This document shows positions 37,091-46,583 of a stretch of DNA of 64,000 nucleotides, piece after piece. The number at the start of each line of letters is the position of its first letter. Within the stretch, counting starts at the first letter, position 1. The DNA is taken from NCBI RefSeq assembly GCF_003952005.1, contig NZ_QXGJ01000004.1, positions 1-64,000 on the forward strand. The letters run 5' to 3'. Source of the DNA: Bifidobacterium callimiconis (GTDB taxonomy: Bacteria > Actinomycetota > Actinomycetes > Actinomycetales > Bifidobacteriaceae). A program made the position numbers and the translations under genes. Under the pieces are notes generated by a model. It saw nothing but the letters and a program-made list of their open reading frames with translations, searched no databases and was not told the origin of the DNA.

Positions 37091-38353
37091 ATGGATAACA
37101 CAATGGAAAGTATGTTGTCATCGTTGTCTCCAGTCTGGATCGTGCTCATCGCGATCGCCGTGGTCGCCGTCGTGGGCGTCGCCGTTTTCCTCGCCGTTCA
37201 GGCGTACCGCAAGCACCGGCTGGCGACGGCCATCGTGCAGCGTGACAAGGCGCCCGTGCACTACGCGTTCATTCTCAACCCGTCCAAGCCCGGCGCCGAG
37301 GAGGTCAAGGGGCAGATCCTCGCGTTCTTCGAGTCGCATCATCTTGCCGAGCCGATGATCGTGGAGACGCAGCTTGACAAGGACGGACGCGACTGCGCCA
37401 GGGAGGCCATGGAGCGTGGCGCCGACGCGATCGTCGCCGTAGGCGGCGACGGCACGGTGCGCACGGCGGCGAGTGCGGTGGCGGGTTCGGATCGTCCGTT
37501 CGGCATCGTGCCGATCGGCACCGGCAATCTGTTCGCCCGTAACATGGGCATTCCGATCGGCGATGTCGACGCGGCGCTCACCGTGGCCACATCGCACGGA
37601 TCGCGCAAGGTCGACATGGGTCGTCTGGCGTTGCTGGATTCCGACGAGCCGGAGCGCAAGCACGCGTTCCTGATCATCGCCGGCATCGGTTTTGACGCGG
37701 CGATGATCGACGACACCGATCCGGCGCTGAAGAAGAACATCAGCTGGCTGGCGTACTTCGTCGGCGGCGTGAAGAACCTGTTCACGCCGCGCTATCACGG
37801 CGATGTGACGATCATCGGCACGGATGGCAAGGAGCAGACGTCGAAGAACATCTCGTTCCGCACGTTCATGGCCGGCAACTGCGGTCAGATTCCGGGATTC
37901 TCGCTCATGCCGGAGGCCGCGTACGACGATGGCATCCTTGACTTCGAACTGATCGACACGACCGGCGGCCTGATCGGCTGGGCGAACCTGTTCGGCGACG
38001 TGGTGCATCAGACGATCACCCGCAAGGCGGAACAGAATCCGCTGTCGACGAATTCGTCGGTGGACCAGACGCAGGGCGTGCGCGCACGCATCCGTTTGGA
38101 GAAGCCCGCGTTAGCCGAGGTGGACGGCGATATTCTCGGCAAGACCTCGCTGATCGAGTTCACCGTGGAGCATCGTGCGCTGTGCGTGCGCGTGCCGGAG
38201 GTGCCGGCGACCATGCCGGACGCGACGGGGGTGATGGAGCCGGTGAAGGTGCCGGTCTCTTCCGAGGCCGCCGAAGAGGAGGAGATGAAGGCAGCGCCGG
38301 CTGACGCTGAGCAGCCCGGGGCGTCACCGGAACGGCAGCCTTCCAAGGACTGA
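37091..38353 (+). CDS. Diacylglycerol kinase family lipid kinase
   Basis: 420 residues. An N-terminal membrane helix (about 14-37) is followed by a DAGK catalytic domain with the ATP-binding GGDGTVR (near residue 120) and GTGNLFARN, then the C-terminal beta-rich half, and a Glu/Ala/Pro-rich tail. Such enzymes phosphorylate diacylglycerol or related lipids at the inner membrane, recycling lipid from envelope polymer synthesis; the true lipid is not known. The start could be 37091 or 37103: the GGGG tract is adjacent to the first but better spaced for the second. Confidence 0.85.
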   Translation: MDNTMESMLSSLSPVWIVLIAIAVVAVVGVAVFLAVQAYRKHRLATAIVQRDKAPVHYAFILNPSKPGAEEVKGQILAFFESHHLAEPMIVETQLDKDGRDCAREAMERGADAIVAVGGDGTVRTAASAVAGSDRPFGIVPIGTGNLFARNMGIPIGDVDAALTVATSHGSRKVDMGRLALLDSDEPERKHAFLIIAGIGFDAAMIDDTDPALKKNISWLAYFVGGVKNLFTPRYHGDVTIIGTDGKEQTSKNISFRTFMAGNCGQIPGFSLMPEAAYDDGILDFELIDTTGGLIGWANLFGDVVHQTITRKAEQNPLSTNSSVDQTQGVRARIRLEKPALAEVDGDILGKTSLIEFTVEHRALCVRVPEVPATMPDATGVMEPVKVPVSSEAAEEEEMKAAPADAEQPGASPERQPSKD

Positions 38354-38445
38354 TCTCCCCCGTTGACGCGTGATAAGGCGTGCTACGACACCGTACGGCA
38401 CTCTGGACAGACGAGGAAGACCGTCAAGGCGACAAACGTACGCCG

Positions 38446-39285
38446 TTACTTGGAACTTCCGCTGACGCGGGCGATATGGAGTGCCAGATACGCGGTTTCG
38501 TCCTGCGTCAGGCCGGCGCCGAACCGCATTTCAAGTACCGAGGCGATATGCCGGGCACATTGGAGAGCCTGCGGGTAGGACTGTTCGATGGCGTGAATGA
38601 CGGGCGCCGGTTCGTCGTTGAGCTGGCTGTTCTGGCGGATGCGGACGAAGAGATAGCGTATGTGGGTGATGAATCGGCTGACGTTGATGGAATACTCGTC
38701 CAACGTAATGCCGTATTCGCCTTCAATGATGTTGAGCATCTGCCGAAGCACGCCGGTCATCGTAAACGTGTTGGACAGGTCGCCGGTGGCGAATCCGGCG
38801 TTGACGAGGTGCAGGGCCAACGCGACGCTCTCGTTGGGAGCGAGCGTGTTGTTCAGCTTGTGGTTCAGGGCTTTAAGCAGCGCCTGTCCCTGCTCGTATT
38901 CATGCCTATACAGCGAGCGCACCTCTTCGCCCAGCGGATAGGACACTGCGGGAATGCCGTTCTTGGCCCGACGCAATGCGCCGCAGACATGATCGGCGAG
39001 CGCCATGACAAGCGTGGGCTTTTGCACGGCCTCGTCGCCCAGACCGATCTCGTCCATGGCTTCGGAGACCAGCTTGATGATTTCCGGTGGGATGTCGCCC
39101 AGGATCTGGGCCATGCGGTCGGGGTCGCGTCCGTCCGCAGAAACGAACACGCGCGCGACCTTGGACTCGTCCACTGTCATGCCGGACTTGGCCTTGAATC
39201 CAAGACCCCTTCCGGTGAGGATGACTTCGCGGTTCCCGTCCTTGGCCAATATGACGTTGTTGTTGAAGACCCGAAGTATCTCCAT
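38446..39285 (-). CDS. LicT/BglG-family transcriptional antiterminator
   Basis: 279 residues. An N-terminal RNA-binding domain of about 55 residues (MEILRVFNNNVILAKDGN, with the family GRGLGFKAKSG) is followed by two PTS regulation domains. PRD1 has His in LADHVCGAL and LALHLVNAG; PRD2 has His in FITHIRYLF and LALHIARV. In the family, phosphorylation of these His by PTS proteins controls dimerisation and binding to a RAT hairpin, preventing early termination. It follows bglF in the same transcript. A matching RAT lies upstream of bglF. AAGGGGG precedes the start. Confidence 0.92.
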   Translation of the reverse strand: MEILRVFNNNVILAKDGNREVILTGRGLGFKAKSGMTVDESKVARVFVSADGRDPDRMAQILGDIPPEIIKLVSEAMDEIGLGDEAVQKPTLVMALADHVCGALRRAKNGIPAVSYPLGEEVRSLYRHEYEQGQALLKALNHKLNNTLAPNESVALALHLVNAGFATGDLSNTFTMTGVLRQMLNIIEGEYGITLDEYSINVSRFITHIRYLFVRIRQNSQLNDEPAPVIHAIEQSYPQALQCARHIASVLEMRFGAGLTQDETAYLALHIARVSGSSK

Positions 39286-39299
39286 GACACCCCCTTATA

Positions 39300-39371
39300 C
39301 GATTCGGTGCGCCGTCATCGCCGGCCAGGTCTTCGGCAGACCGGTTCCGGAGATGGCGACGCACCGAATCA
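39300..39371 (-). other. Large stem-loop between bglF and licT-like gene
   Basis: GATTCGGTGCG pairs perfectly with CGCACCGAATC (39301-39311 with 39360-39370), extending inward with two mismatches. A nested GGTCT/AGACC hairpin sits at the tip. There is no T-run. It could be an RNA-processing or stability element adjusting the regulator level. Confidence 0.6.
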
Positions 39372-39388
39372 ATATCTCGTTCTCTCGA

Positions 39389-41482
39389 TCACTTCTCGAT
39401 GGCGAGAACCACATCACCCGACTTGGCATCCATGCCCGTCTTCGGGTTCACGGAGGCAAGCGCCATGGTGTTGGGCACCGTTATCAGGGTGATCGTGTTG
39501 TAGCCCGCTTTCTTCACCTTATCAAAGTCAACGGTCACGAGTGTGTCACCGGCGTTGACGCGCTGGCCCTTGGCGACCTTCACGTCGAATCCGTCACCGT
39601 TCATCTTGACCGTATCGATGCCGACGTGCACCAGCACTTCGACACCGTCATCGGTCCTGATGCCGAATGCGTGACCGGTTTCGGCCACGGTCTGCAGCAC
39701 GCCGGAGACCGGTGCCTTGACTTCGGAATCGGTCGGCTGGATGGCGACTCCTTCACCGAGGGCGCGGGATGCGAACACCGGATCGCCGGAGTCGTCGAGG
39801 GAGACCACGTGGCCGGAGACCGGGGCAAGCACCTCGGTGGTCGGAGCGGCAGCGGCGGCCGGGGCGGAAGCCTTCTCGGTGGCCGGCGCGGGAGCCGTGG
39901 CGACGCTCGCGGCCTTGCCACCGTTCGCCTTGGCGGCGACCTCGGCGGCTTCGGCGGCGACGCGGGCCTTCACTTCGGCCTTCTGTTCCGGAGTGCGGTA
40001 GTCAAGGAAGATGATGAGCAGCATCGACGTGACGAATGCGGCGGCGATGGAGATCGCGTAGACCCACATCTGGTTGAACACCGGGATGGTAAGCAGGGAG
40101 GTGAAGGCGAACGTGGTGGTGGTCACGCCGTGAACGCCGGTGGAGGACGGGAACAGCCAGCCCATGACGGCGATCACGACACCGCCGACGCCACAGCCGA
40201 CCAGCATACGGGAGTAGATGAGCTTGTAACGCAGGTGGATACCGTAAAGGCTCGGCTCGGAAACACCACCGAGCAGGCCGGCGGCGAGGGCGCCGATGGA
40301 GGTCTGACGCATCTGGGTGTCCTTATCACGGATGGAGAGGAACAGCACACCGGCAGTCGCACCGAAGCAGGCGAAGTTCCACGTACCCATCGGGCCCTGG
40401 ATGAAGTCGTAGCCGAGCGTCTGGATGTTCATAAGCATCAGGGCGTTGAGCGGCCAGTGCAGACCCAGCGGCACGAGGAACGGGTAGAGCAGCGGGATGG
40501 CGATGGCGAAGATAAACGGCGCGTGGGAGTTCATCCAGGACAGGGCTACGCCGACGCCGTTACCGGCCCAGACGCCGATCGGGCCGATGATGAAGGCGGT
40601 CAGGGCGCCGACGATGATCATCGAGAAGAACGGCAGGAAGACCAGCTGGACGCTTTCGGGGATGATCTTCTTGAGACCGTGGTACACGAGTGCGAGCACG
40701 GCGACCATGAGCAGCGGTACGAACACCTGTCCGGAATAGTCGGACATCTGCATCGGCAGACCGAACACGGTGGTGGTGCACTGCTTGTTGCCCATCACCT
40801 CGACGCACTTGACGGCGTCGCCCCACTGCTTGGGGTCCTGCAGAGTGGTCATAAACTGCGGGGTCATGAGCATGGCCATGATCGAACCGCCCAGCCAAGG
40901 ATCAACCTTGAGCTTCTTGGATGCGTTGTACGCGATCATGATCGGCAGGAAGTAGAACACGCCCTTCCAGATGGCCTGAATGAACACGAGGCCGGTGGTA
41001 GCGGTGTCGCTTTCGACGATCTTCAGGGAGATGGCCAGGTTGACGAGCGCGATGATGATGGATGCACCAAGCAGCACGCCCAGGATCGGACGGAAGGAGT
41101 CGGCCAGATATTCGAAGAAGCTATCAAGCCAAGCGACCTTGCCACGCACGCCCTTCTTGCGTTCCGCCGCCTTGAGTTCGGCGTTGGTCATCTCGCCGTC
41201 ATTGTCCGGCACGGTGCCCTTGCCGAGTCCGGCCATTGCGGGCAGGTGCATGATGTCGTCGTACACGGAGGCCACCTGACCGCCGATGACGACCTGATAA
41301 CGGTCTCCCGACTGGGGTACGACGCCCAGCACAAGCTTGTTCTTATCGAGGGCGTCGGCGTTGACCTTGCCGGCGTCGTTCAGTTCGAAACGCAGTCGCG
41401 TGGCGCAGTGTGTCAGCGACTTGATATTGGCAACACCACCAACATTGGTGATGATCGCCTGAACATCGTCCTGATGCGACAT
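39389..41482 (-). CDS. bglF: Beta-glucoside-type PTS permease, EIIBCA
   Basis: 697-residue membrane protein that imports and phosphorylates a beta-glucoside or similar sugar. Domain order is EIIB (1-90, phospho-Cys26 in LTHCATRLRF), EIIC with about ten membrane helices (about 100-470), an Ala/Pro-rich linker, and EIIA (about 560-697, phospho-His619 in VLVHVGIDTVK). All three PTS activities are thus in one chain; HPr and EI are needed from elsewhere. GGAGAAAACTG precedes the ATG. Expression is likely governed by antitermination: a RAT-like sequence lies 130 bases upstream, and a LicT homolog is encoded downstream. The exact sugar is not certain. Confidence 0.93.
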   Translation of the reverse strand: MSHQDDVQAIITNVGGVANIKSLTHCATRLRFELNDAGKVNADALDKNKLVLGVVPQSGDRYQVVIGGQVASVYDDIMHLPAMAGLGKGTVPDNDGEMTNAELKAAERKKGVRGKVAWLDSFFEYLADSFRPILGVLLGASIIIALVNLAISLKIVESDTATTGLVFIQAIWKGVFYFLPIMIAYNASKKLKVDPWLGGSIMAMLMTPQFMTTLQDPKQWGDAVKCVEVMGNKQCTTTVFGLPMQMSDYSGQVFVPLLMVAVLALVYHGLKKIIPESVQLVFLPFFSMIIVGALTAFIIGPIGVWAGNGVGVALSWMNSHAPFIFAIAIPLLYPFLVPLGLHWPLNALMLMNIQTLGYDFIQGPMGTWNFACFGATAGVLFLSIRDKDTQMRQTSIGALAAGLLGGVSEPSLYGIHLRYKLIYSRMLVGCGVGGVVIAVMGWLFPSSTGVHGVTTTTFAFTSLLTIPVFNQMWVYAISIAAAFVTSMLLIIFLDYRTPEQKAEVKARVAAEAAEVAAKANGGKAASVATAPAPATEKASAPAAAAAPTTEVLAPVSGHVVSLDDSGDPVFASRALGEGVAIQPTDSEVKAPVSGVLQTVAETGHAFGIRTDDGVEVLVHVGIDTVKMNGDGFDVKVAKGQRVNAGDTLVTVDFDKVKKAGYNTITLITVPNTMALASVNPKTGMDAKSGDVVLAIEK

Positions 41483-41612
41483 CAGTTTTCTCCATTTCCT
41501 TCATTTCCACATGTGCAGTTCTTCGCCGGATCTTCAATGACCCAAACACGAGAAAGGCTTGGAACAGGCAGCGGAGGTGCAAGTGAATACGCCTGCGACT
41601 CCGCCACACATA

Positions 41613-41648
41613 CCAGGTCTTGCCTCGAAATCTTGAGTAGCAACCCTG
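41613..41648 (-). promoter_or_regulatory. RAT-like antiterminator hairpin upstream of bglF
   Basis: On the minus strand GGGTTGCTACT, a short loop region AAGATTTCGA, then GGCAAGACCTGG. This closely follows the LicT target of Bacillus bgl genes (GGATTGTTACTG...GCAGGCAAAACCT). Partly paired sequences (GCGGAG/CTCCGC) downstream could form the competing terminator. Confidence 0.75.
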
Positions 41649-41669
41649 CTAAGGAAACTGTCGGCTGAC

Positions 41670-41699
41670 AATATAGCATGAAATTATTCGCTTAACCAA
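41670..41699 (-). promoter_or_regulatory. Promoter of the bglF-licT operon
   Basis: -35 TTGGTT (41699-41694) and -10 TATATT (41675-41670) with an 18-base spacer, just upstream of the RAT, in an AT-rich patch. Confidence 0.55.
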
Positions 41700-41855
41700 A
41701 TGTTATTGGAATAACTTTCAGCCTGCGGTCGCGAGACCCATAGCCGTTCCTCTCCATTCGCGACGACACGCAGGCGACACGCCGCGCCCATGCCGCCGAC
41801 CACATTCCGGCACATCACGGAACCGAACCTCCCCGGCCGAGCCCACGCCCCGCCG

Positions 41856-41861
41856 TACAAT
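41856..41861 (+). promoter_or_regulatory. Putative -10 box of leaderless pgm
   Basis: TACAAT ends six bases before the pgm ATG. Confidence 0.5.
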
Positions 41862-41867
41862 GGTGTC

Positions 41868-43544
41868 ATGGTTGCTAAAAATGCGGGACTTCCCGCCACC
41901 CCAGAAGATCTGATCAACGTCGATGAGGTCATCGGCAAGTACTATGACCTCGTCCCCGACCCCTCGGTGCCCGAGCAGCGCGTGTCGTTCGGCACGTCCG
42001 GCCACCGTGGTTCCAGCCTGAAGACCTCGTTCAACGAGGCCCATATCGTCGCCATCTCGCAGGCGATCGCCGAATTCCGTAAGAAGGACGGCGTCACCGG
42101 TCCGCTGTACATCGGCCGTGACACGCACGCCCTGTCGGAGCCGGCGTGGAAGACCGCCATCGAGGTGCTCGTCGCCAACGGCGTGCGCGTGCGCATCGAT
42201 TCGCGCGACGACTTCACCCCCACCCCCGTGGTCTCCCAGGCCATTCTGACGCACAACCGTGCGGCCGACGGCACCCAGCGTTTCAGTGGTGACGATCTGG
42301 CCGACGGCATCGTGGTCACCCCGTCGCACAACCCGCCCACCGACGGCGGCTTCAAGTACGATCCGCCGACCGGCGGCCCGGCCCCGGCCGAGACCACCAA
42401 CGCGATCGCCGCCCGCGCGAACGAACTGCTCGGCGACTACAAGTCCGTCAAGCGCGTGCCGTTCGAGCAGGCCGTCAAGTCCGATCTGGTGGAGCGCTTC
42501 GACTTCCGCGATCACTACGTGTCCGATCTGGGCAACGTGATCGACTTCGACGTGATCCGCAACAGCGGCGTGCGTCTGGGCATCGACCCGCTGGGCGGCG
42601 CCTCCGTGAACTACTGGCCGCTCATGAACGAGAAGTTCGGCCTGTCGATCGACGTGGTTCGCCCCGAGGTCGACCCGACCTGGCGCTTCATGACCATCGA
42701 CCACGACGGCAAGATCCGCATGGACCCCTCCTCCACGTACGCGATGAAGGGTCTGGTCGACGAACTCAACGCCGGTGCATGGGACAAGTACGATCTCGTC
42801 GGCGGCACCGACCCGGATGCCGACCGTCACGGCATCGTCTGCCCGAACTGGGGCGTGATGAACCCGAACCACTACATCGCCGTGGTCGTCGAATACCTGT
42901 TCGGCGGCAACCGCCCCGACTGGCCGAAGGGCGCCGGTATCGGCAAGACGCTGGTGAGCTCCTCGCTGATCGACCGCGTGGCCGCCTCCATCGGCGCCAA
43001 GCTCGTCGAGGTGCCGGTGGGCTTCAAGTGGTTCGTCGACCCGCTGTTCAAGGGCGAGGTTGCGTTCGGCGGCGAGGAGAGCTCCGGCATGAGCTTCCTG
43101 CGTCGCGACGGCCGCGTGTGGACCACCGACAAGGACGGTCTGATCCCCGACCTGCTGGCCGCCGAGATCACCGCCAAGACCGGCAAGAACCCGGCCCAGC
43201 TGCATCAGGAGCAGGTGGAGCGCTTCGGCGAGAGCTGGTACAAGCGCATCGACACGCCCACCACGCTCGAGCAGAAGCAGAAGTTCGCCACGCTGTCCGG
43301 CAGCGACGTGACCGCCACGCAGCTGGCCGGCGAGGACATCACCGCCAAGCTGACCGAGGCTCCGGGCAACGGCGCCAAGATCGGCGGCCTGAAGGTGACG
43401 ACCAAGGACAACTGGTTCGCCGCCCGCCCGTCCGGCACCGAGAACATCTACAAGGTGTACGCCGAGTCCTTCGTCTCCCCCGAGGCGCTGGACAAGGTGC
43501 TCGACGAGGCCGGCGCCGTGGTCGACAAGGCGCTGAGCGAGTAG
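41868..43544 (+). CDS. pgm: Phosphoglucomutase (alpha-D-glucose phosphate-specific)
   Basis: Interconverts glucose-1-phosphate and glucose-6-phosphate. The 558-residue product has the N-terminal [13 protein letters not shown] segment, the active-site phosphoserine in [18 protein letters not shown], the Mg-binding DPDADRHG and the sugar-binding [10 protein letters not shown]. This is the typical length and motif set of the PgmA type. ATG 41868 has no ribosome site but a TACAAT box six bases upstream. It is divergent from the bglF operon. A perfect long hairpin terminator follows. Confidence 0.96.
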   Translation: MVAKNAGLPATPEDLINVDEVIGKYYDLVPDPSVPEQRVSFGTSGHRGSSLKTSFNEAHIVAISQAIAEFRKKDGVTGPLYIGRDTHALSEPAWKTAIEVLVANGVRVRIDSRDDFTPTPVVSQAILTHNRAADGTQRFSGDDLADGIVVTPSHNPPTDGGFKYDPPTGGPAPAETTNAIAARANELLGDYKSVKRVPFEQAVKSDLVERFDFRDHYVSDLGNVIDFDVIRNSGVRLGIDPLGGASVNYWPLMNEKFGLSIDVVRPEVDPTWRFMTIDHDGKIRMDPSSTYAMKGLVDELNAGAWDKYDLVGGTDPDADRHGIVCPNWGVMNPNHYIAVVVEYLFGGNRPDWPKGAGIGKTLVSSSLIDRVAASIGAKLVEVPVGFKWFVDPLFKGEVAFGGEESSGMSFLRRDGRVWTTDKDGLIPDLLAAEITAKTGKNPAQLHQEQVERFGESWYKRIDTPTTLEQKQKFATLSGSDVTATQLAGEDITAKLTEAPGNGAKIGGLKVTTKDNWFAARPSGTENIYKVYAESFVSPEALDKVLDEAGAVVDKALSE

Positions 43545-43571
43545 TCGCATAGCAATCGCCAAATAACACAA

Positions 43572-43623
43572 GATAGGGGTCTGGTATCGCAGTGCGGTTC
43601 ACTGTGATACCAGACCCCTTTCG
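43572..43623 (+). terminator. Intrinsic terminator after pgm
   Basis: GGGGTCTGGTATC pairs perfectly with GATACCAGACCCC, with a further CAGTG/CACTG, then TTT. It also faces the end of the convergent HtaA gene. Confidence 0.85.
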
Positions 43624-43686
43624 TATGTGTTCGTACTCGCTCCACCACCGTCGAGTCCGCGAACGGTCGTCTACGATTACGAACCG

Positions 43687-45240
43687 TCACCGTCCGGCAA
43701 GCAGACGATCAAGCGCGTCGGACGGATCGAGTCCCAGACGGCGACGAATGAGCCACCCGCAGCCCAACGGCAGCGCAGTCGCGGCGGCAACGCCGGCCGA
43801 TCCTGCGGCAATGGTCCGCGCATTGTCCTCGATCAGTGACTCCGTACTCGCAGACGACGCGGCGGCGGAATCCGAATCAGACGACGAATCACCGGACCCG
43901 TCGGCGACCTTAGCTGCGGTGTCGGCGTCGTGATTCCGCTGCGTATCGCCCTGCGACGTACTGGCCTTCGGCGCCGCGGCGGCCTTGCCCGACGATGTTC
44001 CCGCCAAGCCCGACGCGGTTCCCGACGTCGTGGAGGTCGTCGTATCCGTCGAGCCAGACGTTGAACCAGACGACGTTGTATCGGAATTCGACGTCGATCC
44101 GCCGGCCGCGTTCGACGTTGTGGCAGACGACGTACCTCCCGTGGATGGTGTGGACGCGGGCGATTCCTCGGGCACGTCCACCGTGTATGACGAATCGAAC
44201 TGTACGGACATCGGCAACGTGATCTTGGCGAAGTCGCGCGTACTGCCGGCCGTGTACCAGTAGGCGGATTGCCCGGTCTCCAATTGGAAGTCGACAAACG
44301 ACTGCGGGAACGACCCCCAGTATTCGGCGTTGCCGTCGTCCTTGGCCGCCTGGCCTCCATGATCGCCGCTCGCGGTGACGGCGACGCCCAGATATTCCGG
44401 TGTGACGGTGAAGCCGTGATCCGAATCGGCCTGACTGAGGTCGACGCCCGTGATGTCGGCCACGTGAATGGTGCGCGGCGACAATTCGACCCATTTGCTC
44501 GCGTCGCTCATCGACGATCCATAGCCGGACGCGGTGGCGGTCAGTGCGCCGATGCCGTTCGCGTCGAGCGTGAGCGTGGGATCGGTAACACTCCAGTAGG
44601 TCATGCCACCGTAGTAGGCGACGGTCCACGAGCCCTTCCATGAAATCGTGATGGAACCGTCCGCGGCCATGATGCCGGAACCGTTGGTGACCACCACCTG
44701 CGATTCGGTGTTGATCGATCGCCCGTCGGCGCGTTTGCCCATGGTGACGGCGTCGCCGCCGCGGGTAAGGCACCGACTGTCCCATGATGCGTTCACCCAT
44801 CGGCCTGACGAATCCGGTTTCTCAATGCTGACGTTGCCGTCCGTGGATTTATAGAGCTCCTGCGTCCAGACCTTGGCCGAACCGGTGTTGCCGGCCTTGC
44901 CCGCGGACAGGAAGTTACAGCCGCCGTAGTAGGCCGCCGAATTCGTTTCGTCGTTCATTCCCCATCGCAGGGTGACGTTCGTATACGTGGCGAGGGGGTC
45001 GGTCCCGGTACCGGTATCGTCCTTACCGGTGCCGTCATTCCCATCCTCCGACGTGTTTCCCCTGTCGGAGGCCTCCCCGCCGCCGGTCGCAGTTCCTCCG
45101 GTCACGGCTCCTCCGGTCACAGTGTCCGAAGTTCGCGTGGCCGCGAACGCCGGCGCCATGAAGGCGACCGATCCGGCGCAGACCGCCATGACCGTGGACA
45201 GCGCGCACACGGTTTTCAACATGGTTCGTCTGATGCTCAT
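43687..45240 (-). CDS. HtaA-domain surface protein, membrane-anchored
   Basis: 517 residues. A signal peptide (cleavage near AFAAT) and a Gly/Thr-rich linker lead to one HtaA-like domain (about 85-340, starting TLRWGMNDETNSAAYYGG). A Ser/Thr/Gly-rich wall-spanning linker, a membrane helix (about 475-498) and a short cytosolic tail follow. HtaA domains in Corynebacterium bind heme at the surface. The place usually occupied by a GHxG motif reads YYGGMTYW here. AAGGAG precedes the ATG, which overlaps the upstream stop (TGATG). It is the last gene of a heme-uptake-like operon. Confidence 0.82.
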   Translation of the reverse strand: MSIRRTMLKTVCALSTVMAVCAGSVAFMAPAFAATRTSDTVTGGAVTGGTATGGGEASDRGNTSEDGNDGTGKDDTGTGTDPLATYTNVTLRWGMNDETNSAAYYGGCNFLSAGKAGNTGSAKVWTQELYKSTDGNVSIEKPDSSGRWVNASWDSRCLTRGGDAVTMGKRADGRSINTESQVVVTNGSGIMAADGSITISWKGSWTVAYYGGMTYWSVTDPTLTLDANGIGALTATASGYGSSMSDASKWVELSPRTIHVADITGVDLSQADSDHGFTVTPEYLGVAVTASGDHGGQAAKDDGNAEYWGSFPQSFVDFQLETGQSAYWYTAGSTRDFAKITLPMSVQFDSSYTVDVPEESPASTPSTGGTSSATTSNAAGGSTSNSDTTSSGSTSGSTDTTTSTTSGTASGLAGTSSGKAAAAPKASTSQGDTQRNHDADTAAKVADGSGDSSSDSDSAAASSASTESLIEDNARTIAAGSAGVAAATALPLGCGWLIRRRLGLDPSDALDRLLAGR

Positions 45241-46583
45241 CAGGACTCCTTCCCGGCCAACGTAACCGCGTCACCCGTCGCAACTGTGCCGTTCGCCGCA
45301 ACCATGCCGTTCGCCGCCGGGGCGGAGTCGGCACGCGGAGCGCGCAGTCCGCCACCGGGCACGAATACGGAAGGTCGAGAATCGGCATCGTGCCTCTCCG
45401 ATTCCGCGGCCGATCCCGCCGACGCCGATGTCGATTCAGCCATCGCCTGCGCCTTGTCGGCACGTTCCCGCTCCTTGATCAGCCGCTCGTGCAGTTTCCG
45501 CCGATGTCGTTCCGTTCGGATCTCCTCACGGGCGCGCACCGCGGCCGCCCGACGCTCACGACGGGCCACCTCCCTGTCCAATGCCGCCGGTGAGATGCCA
45601 AGCAACAGCGCCTTGACCGCCAGATATCCGCCGACGCCCGCAGCCAGCACGATGATCGACAGTCCCAGAATGATCGCCGCGGCCACGATCAGCCAGCCGG
45701 CCACACCCCACGTCGGAATGGTCATTATCATATCGTCGTTCCCCTTGCTCGTTGTCGTGGAATCCGCGGTCGACGCCGCGGCACGTGTCGTCTTCGCGGC
45801 GTTCTCGGTGCCGTTTTCGGTATCGGTATTGTCGTTGGTGTTCTGCGTATTCGCATCGGCGGTCTGTTCGGCAGCGTCGTCGGCCGATTGCTGATCGGAC
45901 TGATTCGCCGTGGAATCCGTGGCGACGACGCCCGTGTTCGTCTGTCCGTCATTCGACTGCCGCGCCGACGATGATGTGTCGAACGACATCGGTGTGAACG
46001 TCTCGTTGGTGGCGTTGGCCACGCCGTGCGCGCCGATCGTGATGATGCCGCACTGCACGGTCGTGCAGTCGACGTTCACCGGATTGTTCGACCGATCGAC
46101 GCTCGTGAACTTCGCGCCGGGCACCGTGATCGCGGCATGCCACGTGCCGTCGGACGCGAGTTGCCCGCCGTTGGCCGCCGACGCCGTGGGGTCGCCTGGG
46201 AACGCGACGAATACGTCATATCCCGTCGGATTGTTCTCGTCGTCGGGCACGTATCGGTAGGTTTCGCCGGTCATGCCGCCTTTTGACGGCTTCCATGAGT
46301 CCCCGTTCGGATCGCTGACCCAGCCGAACAGCACATAGATGCCGCCAAACCCGCCCTGAACCGACTGGAATCCGCTGCCAGACAGGTTCACCGTGGTCGC
46401 CGCGTCCGTATGCAGTGTGCCTCCCTGAACCGAAACCGACACCGTGGCGCCGGCGGCCCGCGCGGGAACCGGAGCCACCGCACCAACCGCGATCAGCGAA
46501 CCCAATACGGACAGTACCGCAATCACCATGCCGGTCAATCGCATCGGCAGACCGTTTCCTCGTATCACCCTCATCGACATCAT
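45240..46583 (-). CDS. Anchored surface protein with Ig-like domain, heme locus
   Basis: 447 residues. Signal peptide, one beta-rich Ig-like domain (about 45-200, beginning TVSVSVQGGTLHTD and containing LSGSGFQSVQGG), an Asn/Thr/Asp-rich linker, one membrane helix (about 295-330), then an Arg/Glu-rich cytoplasmic tail. A similar Ig-like module occurs inside the large HtaA protein at 50482-53238. It is coupled by overlaps to hmuV upstream and the HtaA gene downstream. No known function. Several ATGs (46583, 46580, 46574) are possible; the GAGGG spacing favours the third. Confidence 0.72.
   Translation of the reverse strand: MMSMRVIRGNGLPMRLTGMVIAVLSVLGSLIAVGAVAPVPARAAGATVSVSVQGGTLHTDAATTVNLSGSGFQSVQGGFGGIYVLFGWVSDPNGDSWKPSKGGMTGETYRYVPDDENNPTGYDVFVAFPGDPTASAANGGQLASDGTWHAAITVPGAKFTSVDRSNNPVNVDCTTVQCGIITIGAHGVANATNETFTPMSFDTSSSARQSNDGQTNTGVVATDSTANQSDQQSADDAAEQTADANTQNTNDNTDTENGTENAAKTTRAAASTADSTTTSKGNDDMIMTIPTWGVAGWLIVAAAIILGLSIIVLAAGVGGYLAVKALLLGISPAALDREVARRERRAAAVRAREEIRTERHRRKLHERLIKERERADKAQAMAESTSASAGSAAESERHDADSRPSVFVPGGGLRAPRADSAPAANGMVAANGTVATGDAVTLAGKES

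Noticed and set aside
39300..39371. Second RAT element before the licT-like gene
   Set aside because: The hairpin does not contain the GGATTGTTACT or GCAGGCAAAACC blocks; the real RAT candidate is at 41613-41648.
41718..43571. 617-codon minus-strand frame
   Set aside because: It is antisense to pgm and has no recognisable domain.
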